A stretch of 28,857 bases of DNA from Trebouxia sp. TZW2008 (taxonomy: Eukaryota; Chlorophyta; Trebouxiophyceae; Trebouxiales; Trebouxiaceae). The notes under the pieces were generated by a model that was given only the letters and a program-made list of their open reading frames with translations, was not told where the DNA came from and ran no database searches. Both the position numbers and the translations under genes were made by a program. The stretch is from contig BDIU01000586.1 of assembly GCA_002118135.1 (NCBI GenBank), positions 1 through 28,857 on the forward strand. Direction: 5' to 3'. Positions 10,271 through 22,500 of the stretch are shown here, one piece after another (positions within the stretch are counted from its first letter, which is position 1; each line of letters begins with the position of its first letter).

Positions 10271-11036
10271 GAAATTTTAGTAACGTTTGACACCTGAAGT
10301 GCAAGGCAGCTTTGGCGAATCACCTGTGCAGAATGTGCTCCATCTGCTGGCACTTGCTGCTGCCTGAAGGGACGAGCGAGCCTGTCAAGATGAAAAGCTG
10401 GAACCGCATCGGTGGGCTCCGAAGGCGTTGCTGGCCTGTCAGAACCAGATCAGTCCCTGGAGCCAGGCGGAACTGCGAACCGATTTACGCGCATAACAAG
10501 CATTGATACCTCTCGATGCTGACTGCACTCGAAGCGAGACAAGCGTGCAAATGTCGGTCACCAGCACCCAAGTGAGCGCGAGCATAGCCCAGCGAAGGCA
10601 TCCTTAATTTCATACATGCCACCACCATCAGCGTCGACAGATAGGGCTGTGCAAAAGAAGCGCATCTAAACCTTCAAGCATGGGAACAGCGCATGGAGTG
10701 GCTAAGAAACCAGGATCACTGACAGTACAGCGGAGTGCCCTGTTGATAGACCTCAGCATGGTTTCGGAGCGGCAGTGACACACACACTCACACCTCCCTG
10801 TATACACCTCCCTCACGGATCAGTATGGAGACAATGCATACTTGAATCGCGAAAGAATGGATTTCAAGTTGCTGTCGCAGCCCCAACAGCAAGCAATGTT
10901 GAAATCTCCTCAACATGCCGTCGGCGTTTGATACATCACGCCACACCAGACGATCTGACTGATCTGAACAAGCTCTGCGTCCAGTCCCTCGCTCAGCGCG
11001 AGAATGTGGTGGTAGCACAGTAGATTCGCAGTTGTG
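10271..11036. promoter_or_regulatory. Divergent upstream region between RAP gene and large plus-strand gene
   Basis: The two neighbouring genes point away from each other, so this 766-bp stretch probably contains both promoters and 5' UTRs and perhaps a further 5' exon of either. On the minus strand 10434-10326 is an open, exon-like segment ending in a CAG|GTGATT donor that would join the RAP gene in phase. On the plus strand a short open stretch around 10855-11022 ends in a stop just before the proposed start. No TATA-like or other defined element stands out. Confidence 0.4.
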
Positions 11037-13191
11037 ATGCCACCTCGACCTGACCATACCCATGAAGCGAGAAGTGAGCTGCAGCAGGTCCAGCAGTTTG
11101 TTGACAGCTTGCAGGTATGAGATAGGCTGCAATCATGAATTCAGACTGCCTAGCATTCTGTTTTGCAAAGTGCTCAATGCAACCGCTCTTTGGCCCATGC
11201 ATTTACTGCTTGAAAGGCAGGCCAACAGTCGGCTTTATGCACCCCATTAACTGCCAAAATTCCGGATTTAATGTCAGCAGCAAAGCTGTCCATAATACAA
11301 ACTGTGTGTCGGCCAGTCACACAAAGCTATGCTCATAAGAACTGTCATTGGTTGTTGCAGGCAAGAGACCTTCATAGTGCCCTGGGAAAGTGCCTGGACG
11401 GCCTGCTAAAATCGGTGCAGCTGCAGAGTAGTCTGTCAGCTGCTGATGCTGCAAACAGTCACTATCAAGCCAAGTAAGCATGTTCCATGTTTTGTATCAG
11501 GAGTCTGCTCTCTGTTCCAATGTGCTTGCCACAAGTGCTTTTGCCGACGCTTCATGTACATGGCCATTGCAGGGGGCAACAGCAGCTGCAGCAATGTAGG
11601 GAGTCTACTGCATTCTGTGTGCATTGCTGCATGCTGATGCTGACACGGGCTTGCCATCTGACAGCAGCCAACCAGGGGCTCATGCAGGTGCGTGCACCTC
11701 ACTGCCAAAAAGCTGTAGTGATGAGTGATCCCATGTGTGTGCATGTTTGGCACTTGTATTCTGCATCTGGGCAGGTCAGCTCACTTGAATCAGTGGCACA
11801 CCTGATCAGACTGCAACTCGCAGTGCTTCTTAAGCGCTTTGTGATAAACTGATGAGCTAAACAAACATGCATGGCATTTTGGGTGTGATTTATTGTTCTG
11901 CAGATGGGAGTGCATGTTCTTGTTAGAAGTAGTAGCATGCCTCATGACAAGCTGCAGCTAACAGTTGCCTGTTGCAAGCCAAGTTTTGCATGCGTCCGAT
12001 TCATCATTTGGTGTTGGCAGGCAGCTGCAGGTGCATGCACAGGACATAACAGGTGTATGCTGCGCCATCAATGTGTAAACAGCTTGATGAGACACAATCA
12101 GCTCATTGCTGCTTTGCTTGCAGGACATAGCAGGCCTCATGCAAGATCAACTGCAGCACAACGACAGCCTTGCAGATGCCATCTTTTGTCAGCATGCTGG
12201 CACAGTCTTGCAGCATACTGCTGCCCTGGACGTCATGCTGCGGCTGGTACCGGTCCTGAGGTCAGAGCAACAGACACGTATTTACAAGGCTTTCCAAGCG
12301 TGTGTAGGTAGGTTCAATGCATGCATGACAATGCCATCTTTTGCCAACACATGTGTGCAGCTGTGAGGTGGGCAGCAGACAGCATGCTGGCTTAAGCGAA
12401 GTTCCATGCTGATGACTCATGCAAATTGCAATCTTTTAAGTTGGGTGTGTCCAACATTGAAAGCTGAATTGCTGCATGAGACCTGAGTGGTCAGCTCTAA
12501 CCACGTCACACATCTGCAGGTATCTCATGGGCTGTGGTATCAGGCCTGGCACTGTCAACTACAACCGAATGAGCTTGGCGTGCGGGCAGAAATCAATGCA
12601 TCAATGCAGGCTCTTGGTCATGTCTGCATCATATACCAGCTCGACTTTGTTTGCAGATACTCCTGTGCTGCAAGCACTGCACGTCCTGTCTGAGCACTGC
12701 AATGGCCAGCTAGCACGCTACGTCAGGTCAGGCTGTTATTTGCCACCAACTCACAAGGCCTTCATCAACATGGGCTGGTTGGGACAGCAACATGAAGAAG
12801 AGGAGGAAGAGTTGAAGCTGGTGCCACAGTTGCCTGCGCTTCTGGGCCTGAGCTTTGTCCTTGCAGCAAAGACGCCCACCTTGGCAGCCACTGCAGGTGT
12901 GGCCACCTCTTTGAACTTGACATCAATCTGCCTTTGCCTTGTGCTTTCACATGCTCTTGCAGCATAAATGACAGGGAAGCAAAATTGACCAATCTATGGC
13001 TGAGCCTCAGGCTGCTGCCTCTCCTATGATCTGCAGCAACATTCTGGCCTATTCTTTACTTGCCTGTCAGCTTCACCTGGACATTTGATCAGGTCAAATT
13101 TAGGGCTGATTGCCGACAGTCTTGCAGGAAAGCCACGCTTCGTTCAAAACAAATTGGGGCGCTGCTTGAAACCCCCTCATCTGACGCACAC

Positions 13192-13240
<49 letters not shown>

Positions 13241-16200
13241 NNCCCCCCCCCCCCCCCCCCAAACTCCCCCTCCCCCCAACCCCTTTCGCAATCATGTTTG
13301 CTGTTGGCCTTGCATTCCGGCTGAAGACATACAGACAAGACAAACACCAAGCTGCGCTCGCCCACATGGACTAAGCTTGCCGAACTTGTGTTTCCAAAGT
13401 AATCTTAACTTTGGAAACTCACGGCACGTGCACATGTGCAGGTGAAGAGATTGCAGTGCCATCATGCAGCCAATCAGCTTCATGTGCTGCCAGTAGCAGT
13501 GCAACAGCTAGCTCACCAGGCTGTTTGGCGCCACCAAACACTGTAGCGACTGTTGCACTCACAGTCACAGCTCCTGTGGTGGTGTCTGTGAACAACAGTC
13601 AAGCACAGTCAGAATTGTCTGTCCATGAGCGTCCAGCTGGGACTGCTGAAGGATCCACTGACTGCTGTACTGCACAAGAACCTGCTGGAGCAGCTGATGT
13701 GGAGGCCCCAACAGCGACTGCAGTGGCACCATCTGCTTCAACAGCAGCAGCTGAAGTCAAAGCTGAAGCATTGGCAGCAGCAGCTGCAAAGGGAGCTCCT
13801 GGCAACGCAGTCAACACAAAGAATGCCAGCACTGCTATCCTTCTGGCAGGATCTGTTGTGCAGCAGCTTCTACAACCAGACTCTCTGTTGAGGGTGCTTG
13901 GCCTTGAGAGGTGTTGCAAGGACTTGCAAGCAGCTTCTCTGCCTCTTCAAACCAGAGCTGTCGGTAACAAAGGAGAGGTGTCAAAGCTGCAGGCTACAAA
14001 GCAAGTGACACAATCACGTCAGAATGAAGCTTCAGGCAACTCAGCAGCTTCAGACCTGTTGGCTGTGCTGGGTCTTGGAGAATCAACGGGGACTTTGGGA
14101 GGCTCAGACACTGTTGCTGCAGCAGCACCAGAGACAATCTCCCATACCAGTACCCAGCAAGCTCGTGTTCACTCAGCCAACATTGTGATGGACCTCATAG
14201 AGGTGTTGCTGGACAGCATGACTACTCAGCCTGAGGTGAGTGCTTGACGTGCATTTATGTTGTAGCGCCTGGTGTTGTATCTGCCGAGCGGCACCTTACA
14301 GGCATGTGCGTATGAGGGGTCTGTCTGGCAATTGCTTACACTCGATACTCATGTTGTACTGCCCTGAATTCCACTCATGGCAGCGTATGCGACTCATGTA
14401 CCTGCATTGGCTTCTACCATTCAGTGAATAATGTTGTTGGGTGCAGCCATTCCACTCTGCTTTGAACAGATGCATGCTCCCGCCAAATGGTAACAGCAGC
14501 ATTTTCAGGCAGTACAGCTGACTCCTACAACTGCTATGCCAGGTTCTGGCGCCTGCAATGAGTGCATGCTCAGATCTAAGCGGCAGCACAGGCAGTGGTG
14601 ACTCATCAAGCAGGGCACCTCAGGCAGAGCAATCCGCATTTGTGGTCCTGCAGCTGCTGAGTTTGCACTCAGCTCTTCAAGGAGTCACACAACATGGTAA
14701 GCTGAAAAGGCAAGCCACTCTGCTGGTTGCAGACGCCAACCCTGTGCGTGACCTCTGAGAATATCTTAGGTTAAGGCAGGTTCAAACAGACTGGGTTTTT
14801 GACAGAATCATCTTGCAGATGATTTTGGCTGTAGCCGCTTTACCATGTGTCTATTGCATGCCTCCAGGCCAAATTACAGGTGGTCTGGTTTTACTGCTTG
14901 CCTTACCTTGTCCACAGCCTCTTTATGTTGCATCAACACCTGAAACTGCTGGCACCTGAACAAGCCTGCTCTGCTTTACCTGCGGCCAACCTATGACATC
15001 TTGCTGAGTGCTTGCTGCAGAGGGTGGCAGAGCTGTCAGGAAGCCAAGGTTCGTGAGCTTGCAAGCTGCGCATGGGCTCCTGGACCAGCTCATCTGGCTG
15101 CTGACTAATGCGACCAACAGACAACCACAGCGCAGGTAGTGTTGCAGCCAAACATGTGCTGCGTTTGTTGCAACGCAATGCTCCTTGTTCATGCTGTCTT
15201 ACTGGCACACATCAAATACTTGCGTTGCATGCAAAGTACGTTTACATGGAGCCAGACTCAAAATCAAGTGCTCATGCGTTATGCAGAGATCATTGCCATG
15301 TCCACCTTGTTGAATGCTTTATATCTGCACAAGCAGTACTCCACACCAATGCAAGCTGTGGAGTACTTCTTAGTGTATGTGTGTGCTCTGCAAGGCTTGC
15401 AGCCAGCGTGTTCTTGCAATGATTTAATGATCAGGTGAACAAACATGTGGCCTCTTGAGTCATTTCAACAGCAACAGTTCTGCAAATAGGTTCAGTTCTG
15501 CTTCCCAGGATTCCACTTCTGCTCTGTTCACCTCTGCTTTCGTGCAGGCGGTCAAGGCACTTTGCTGCAGCCCCTGCCACCCCAGTCAGGCAAGGGCTGC
15601 AGGGTCTAGCCCTGACTGCCCACCTGGCAGCTTACAGTCTTGCTCTGATACAGCAGGTAATCAGTAGCAGATGCCTTGACAACACGCAGCAGGCACAGGC
15701 TTTGGGGAAGGCAGTCTCCCTCTACAAGCTGATTCGAGAGGTAAGCACAAAGCAGACTGTGTTTATCACGAGCTTGCAGCTGAATGCATCGCACAGCATC
15801 ACTGTGAGACGTGCTCAGCACCATGCAGTAGTAAACTACAGCAAGCCCACTGTGCGCACATACTCGCCGTGTTATATCAGCACAGGAAGAGTCAGTGCGG
15901 TCAGCATGGAAAGCCGACTCTGGGTTCTTTGTTGGAGCGCTTGTGTTTTACACCAAAGCCCACCTCCATGGCGGCTGCGCACACCTGCAGCACGTGTAAA
16001 AGTGCAAGTTTGACACCTGTGAGCTGTTTTGCGTTAGTTGGGGTGGCGTTTGTGCAGGAACATGCCTTTGATGGGGCGCCAGATTTCTCCTGTGCAGCGG
16101 CCTTGACGCTTGGAGCACTGACTGAGCAGAAGAAATTGCAGATTGCCAGCAGCAATGCTGATCAGTTGAGCAAAGCGCATGCTACCCTGACCAACAGGGC

Positions 16201-19200
16201 TTCACCCACCAAGCGGCCTGCCCCTGCTGCTGCCCCTGCAGCTGCTCAGCCTCACAAGCGGCACAGGACTGACTTGAGCAGACTTGGTCAGGATGCTCAG
16301 CTTCAGACGCTTGCTCTCAAAGACATCACACATGTCACACAGCAAGCGCAGCCTCAGGCAAAGCTCCAAGCGTCCAGGCGCATTGTGCCTGAGCCAGTAC
16401 TCAATGCAGCTGCCAGGAACGTGGCTACGGTCCGCGTGTCTGACCAGCAGGGTCAGCCTCATAAGAAGGTCATGTCAAAGCAGTTGCTGTCCAGACATCT
16501 TTCTAGTGACAGCAGTCAGCAATGCTGCAGTCCAGTTACAAATCAGCAAAGAGAGCACTTCTCCAGTCAGGCAAGTGATGGGCATCTTGCTGATTTGGGG
16601 TCAGCGACAGCTTCAGAAGACCAATCAGAATACAACTCTGACTCAGCATCTGTGACTGGATCTGAGCTTGACGATGATAGTGAGCCTGAGCAGGGTTCAG
16701 AAGGGGATCCAGAAGGGGCTGTGGAGCCTGAAGTGGAGTTTGGGTGTGCTGGCGATCAGTGGTGGAATGACTTCATCAGTTCCAGAGAACAGATGCTGCA
16801 GGACGTCTTGCAGGTACTACTGACCCGTTTGCTGCTGGAAAAATGTATCTTAGGTGTTCCCAATGCGCTTGTGCTGTAGCCAAGCTGAATATCTTGGCAC
16901 TTTTATCATCCCAGCCTGGGTGTTGCTTGGTGTGGACAACTTGCATTCAGCAGCAACAGCTTGAACAACTATCTGCAAGCAGTACACGACTTGATTGTTG
17001 TATCTCTTGCCGCAAACCCCTGGTGTGCATATAGCGTTTTGTCAGCAAATGCAACCTTGCCTGTAAATGCAGGATGATCCAGATCAGTACGTACATGATC
17101 CAGCTCCTTCAGCAAGGAATGCTCAGGAAGAGCATATGACCTCCAAACCCTCCCCGTCTACCACTGGCATAACCAGCAGACAATCACCCCGTCTGCAACC
17201 CTCCTCCTCATCTAGCAGAACAGCCCTGCTCAGCCCAGGAGCTGCTGCATGCAAGAGGCTACACCAAACAGCCCTTTTAGAGGCTGTCAAGTTGCTGGCA
17301 GCTAGCATCGTCGCAACCCAGCAAAGTTCAGCCAAATTGCCAGTTGCAGCCTCAGATGACAGCAGAGATGCAGGCAGCATGCTTCAGAACACTGCTGGTG
17401 GCATACCTGAAGTTGATCAAGCAACATCACGAAGCGCAGTCAATTTAGTGCCAGCTGCTAAGCAATACAATGCTGCCCAATGTGATCATCAGTGCAAAGC
17501 AGAGGCAGCATCTGCAGAGAAGCTGACGGCATTACAGGGCATGTGCAGTCAGCAAAAGATGAAGGCGCATGTGATGACAGCTTGCCAGTTAATTGATCCC
17601 AGCATGGGCTACTCTGGCATCACTGCTGCTATCTCAGGTGAATATCATGTCGAGCATTCTGTGCAAACTTTCATCTTGCACACAACTGTTGCAAAAGTTA
17701 CGCTTTATTGCTGGCTGAAACACTTTGGCTGCAATCAAGTACAGCATCCCTCTCTGCTCTGGTGCAGGACAGACTTGATGTCAACGCAGTCAGCAACTGA
17801 GTGTTTGTGTACCTGCTGCATCATTGTGCAGGCATGGCGTCTGCTGCCCTTGTTCTGCTGCTACAAACATGCTGGGTTGATCAAAATGTGTATGTGCAGC
17901 TCAAATGCATTTCAATCAAGCTCTCAGCGGTTTGCACAACATCCTGGTTATCTGCAGGAGCCAGCAAGGACCCCTCAGGTGCAGTGTGTCTGGTGCTGCT
18001 GGGGCATTTGGTGTTCTGCTTTGCTCCTGGCTTCACACCCGTTCCAAAGCTTATCCAGGCGTACCTGCAACTCATGGCTGCTGTGGCAGAGTCGGTACAA
18101 GACACACAGCACCGTAATGTGTCAGGTGAGGCATTGTCACACAACCTTGTGCAGGTCTGTAGAAGCCTTTCTACCAAAAGCAAACAGGGCAGTACTGTAG
18201 ATAATGCTGCAGATGCTGTCACTTCTGCCCACTTGTGCCTGTCCACTTTGTAACATGTGCACGAAAGCTGTGTGAGCCGTACATCTCGACAACTTCTGCA
18301 CATCTGTTTCTTCTCAAAAGCCTAACAATTCATGCAGGAAAGGCATGCAAAGCGCCCCTGGGACTGCTTGGGGATGCCCTACAGGCCTTCATCATCAAGC
18401 TGCCAGTGCCTGCGCTCAGCTCGGACACCCTCACAGGCCTCCTGCAGGTCAGAGGTCTTCTGCCTTCCCGCTCTGCTATGTCCATGCTTGTCTTTCTTTT
18501 GTGCATAATGCTTTTTTGGCAGCTTCTGTGTGTCATCTTCAGCTCTGTTGATGATGCAAACTCAAGCAGCACCATCTGGTGCTGCATAACAGCTGATGCA
18601 TTTAGCAGTACTCAATGACAGTTGGTGGGCAGGTTTGATGTCATGGATTGCATGTTGCTAGCTGACAAGCCTGTTGCTGCACAACATTGATGATGCAAAC
18701 AGGCTTATGTTACACTTCTTTAAGATACACAGATGTACTCAATGTGAAGTTTCTGCTCTGTGCAGATGGTCCTGGCTCCTTTGGACAATTCAAACTCAGT
18801 GATGGTGGGTGCTAGTACTCTGTGGGGCGTTGTCAAGGTACAAAGCCTGACATAGATGTCTTGCATGCCAGCACATGTCTTTGCATGGCAGACTCACCTT
18901 ACCACATTGGCAAACAAGGCAAAAGTGCTCCTGGGCACCTTTCCAGAGGGCTGAGCATCATCATGACATCATTTGCGCTGGCCCGTAAGTCCCGATGCCA
19001 CATTGTAACCTGCTGCAGCATATTTCTGATCAGCAGGGCACAATTTGAAGTCGACATGCAAACAATCTGGCTGGAACCAATGAATGTGTACCTTTGTCTG
19101 CCTTGTCTGCTTGATGCATAAATGCAATAACAGTCTGCCACTGTTATTGCAAACTGCAAACTGGTTGTTATCCTGCCTGTAATATGGGCATGTGGCTAAC

Positions 19201-19542
19201 AAGCCTTCTAATTGCCTGCTGTGGATTCTGCACGAATGCAAGCATGTGAACATGGCATGTGTGCTGGCCCATTCGTGCACTCTGTGCAGGTCTATGCCGT
19301 GCTGTATGCTAGCCTGTTTGCCACATGTGCATGCTCATCTGTCCATTACGTGTAGGGCTATGCTGTGTTGTTTGCTGGCCTGCAAGCCATGTGTTTGCTG
19401 ATGTGTGATTTCTGTTCAGGGGTCTGGAGCTGGGGCTGAAGGGGTGGACTGGCCCGACTGGGCCCAGTGCACAACAGAGGCCTGGGCACAAGCCTTCACC
19501 TGCAAGCTCACCACCAGGTCACATTCTGTCCTCCTTCTCCTG

Positions 19543-19578
<36 letters not shown>

Positions 19579-22500
19579 CTGGTCATACTGCTTATGCTTC
19601 TTTTGCTGTCGCCGCTGCCCCTGTTGCTGCTGCTGCTTCTGGTCATACTGCTTACGCTTCTTTTGCTGCCGCCGCTGTTGCTGCTGCTGCTGTTTCTGCT
19701 CTGTAGTGTGTAAGCTTGCTTGTGGTCGACTTCCTCTGCGTGCACCAGCATTACCTCTGTGAGTTTTGCTGCATGCCTCAAAGCACACCAAACTTCAATG
19801 ACCTGCCTAGGCACTATACGTTTGCATCTGAACACTGCGCTGTCTAGTGATCTTCTGGAACTGCAGACCAGAAACCAGCTTTTGATTGAAATCAGATGGG
19901 CAGGTAAAGTAGGAGAGACCCTTGACTGGCTTTGTGAGGCCTCTGCAACAGTTCAACATTAGGTTTTTGGCCTTGAAGAAGCTGTTTTGCAGGCAGAGGA
20001 GGGTAGCAGCGTTATTCTTGCTTGAGCATTGCAACAGGCATCTCCAGGCGACGCTTGCAGCAGACCCACAGCATGTTGATGCCAAGCTGAATGCAGCCAG
20101 GGTGAAGATTGAGCCTGCACATCTCCAGGCTGCAGTTTGCAAGGCGCCACTTGTTGAGGCTGCTACAGGGCAGGCAGTGATGGAGGCAGCAGTAGCCCTT
20201 ATGTGGGCTGTTCTGAGTGGGCCAGGTGAATCAGGTGGGACATGCTGCAGAAGATCTTAATGTGTCCTCCAGCATGACCTGCAGCTTGAGTCTACCAGTC
20301 GATGCTACACACTGCTAAGGGGGACAGCATGCTGTCAGTCAAGTTCAAGAAATGCATTGCCAACACAAAAACAATCATATGCATGGTCTGTTCATGCTAT
20401 GCAGTCAGGACGATGTTTGAGCATTGCAGACACCATGCATAAAATGATCTAAACTTGCCAGTCTGACCACATCCTTCTGTTTGTTGTGAACGCTCATGCG
20501 AAGGCTTGCTTTGCTTTGTGATGGCTGCGCATGTAGGTATGTGATACTTGTCTGACCAACACCACCACATCTTGAGCCCTTGCGTTGCGCATGTTCTGAT
20601 GCCAGTTGTGTCATGCATGCAGACCTTCTGACAGGCGACAAAGTTGCAGCCCCTCTCATGCAATTGGCAGGCTTTGCCTTGGCTATCTGTGCTGCTGCTC
20701 AACAGTCGCTGGTGGCTCAGCTTGAATTGGCCATGGCAGAGCTCTCGCAAGCAACAAAAACTTCAGCAATAGCTCCCGCGGCAGCAGCGGCAGCAGTCAT
20801 TGATCTGACAGCAGATGACAGCAATGATTCTCATGGTGTTGACACTGAGCCTCATAGAGAGTGTCAGCTCTCAGAAGAACGTGATGACAGATGCAGTCGC
20901 AAGGAAAATGATAGATTGCAAGCAGCACTGAAGCCAGACTTGACAGCACCGCAAGAGGCTGACTGCGTGCAGACAGCAAGACATTTAGTCTCAGAAGCAG
21001 CGAAGAGCAATGATGCACAACCAGCCATCTCAATGCTTGCGGCTATCAGCTGCAATGCAATTTTGGCAAGAAGTTGTCCTGCTTCTCAGCACATTGCCAG
21101 CCAGGAGAAGTCGCACTCACTTGCAGATCCCAATTTTGTGGGGAGAGTGCAGCAATCAACAGAAGCCTCGTGCAGCGGCAGAGGTGCTGATCACATGCCC
21201 CTTCCTAGCAGTTGGGAGACGTGTACAAACCAGCAGCTCATGGATGCTGATGAGTTGGCAGACATGTGCATGCTATGCGCTTATGGCATGGATTTGGCAG
21301 CCCTCACCCCAAGAGCGTTGCAAAGCGTTGAGCACTGGCCAGGTACAACCTGTCTTCCCACTTCAGAAATTCAATGAGCTTATTTCTCTCAGCAAGGCTT
21401 GCAAAAAGTTCAGTGCTGTGCCAAGCCCTGATTGATGAAGGTTGAAATATCAAGGGGGCGTCTGTAGCCTTGTGGGCTGGTTCAGCAATGCCCCACTTGC
21501 AATGTTCGTCGAGGATTCCCATTCTACTGTCACGACGTTTAGCACAAGCAACAGCAAATTTCTGCATGCAAAAAAGTTGTGCAGTCACACAGACTCGCTT
21601 TGTGTTGGCTTGTAGATCCCTCAAGCAAGCAAGTTGAGCAATTGGAAGAAGCAGCAAGGAGCTTCATCTTGTGCAATAGAGTGCTCCTGCCTCAGCTGGT
21701 GCCAGATGCAGACAGTGGCATGCTTACTCAACAGGTAAGTGGTTCAAGATGACACGCTTGATGTGCAAGCATGTAACGACAATTGTCTGTTCTACCATTT
21801 CACCATGACAAAGCCAGCAGAATCTTGCCTTTGCATGACTGGTTGCAGTGCCAAACTGCAGCAACTTGGAGTGGCATGGGGTGGAGTAGTTGCATCTGTC
21901 AGCCTGATGCTTTTGAACTCACAAAGGTCGCATGCAAGCATCACATATGACAAGCAGTCTGCGGACAAGGCCTTGTAATGCTCTTTTCTTGTTGGAAAGA
22001 CCCACTCAAATGAGCACTTGCCAATGACCTCTATGATGTTCCTCGACAAGATGTTCAGTTGTTGTTGAGCATGCATGCATGCAATGAATCTCAGTCACAT
22101 TGAGTGCAGGCTAACTTGGGTCAAGCCATGGGAAAGGCTTTGCAACAGTTTTGCTGCATCAATCGAGACAGCTCTGATGCCTGCCGACATGATGATGCCC
22201 TCGCTTCCATGTCAGAGTGTAGCATAGATGACTCAGCAGCAAATGCAGAGTCATCATCAATGCTAGAAGATGACAAAAGGGCTGAATGTAGTGGTAGGAC
22301 TCAACATAGTTGTCATGAGACCAGCCAAACTAAGAATTTGCCTACACAAGACCGTGTTTATGGTCAAAGCAAGATCGTCTAAATCGGGCTTGTGGACCAT
22401 GTGCTGAAAGGTGAAAACCATTTGCAATTTGTCATGTCCACCTGACTGCACATGCTTGCTTCACTCCTGTGCAAAATGCTGTTGTCGCAACTGATGTTGC

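Noticed and set aside
13060..13374. Proline-rich (plus) or glycine-rich (minus) open frames of about 100 residues
   Set aside because: They exist only because of the poly-C tract and its N gap; they do not join any splice chain.
13625..13891. Glutamine/leucine-rich alternative frame inside exon 9 of the large gene
   Set aside because: The other frame is open for 264 codons from a good acceptor to a perfect GTGAGT donor with matching phases; this one stops early.
15139..15438. 99-residue plus-strand frame with coding-like look
   Set aside because: It lies in an intron whose flanking exons join in phase without it, and it has no fitting donor/acceptor pair.
19405..19713. Poly-leucine plus-strand frame and Q/K-rich minus-strand frame
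   Set aside because: These are products of the CTG repeat. Exon 19 has a good donor before it and joins exon 20 in phase.
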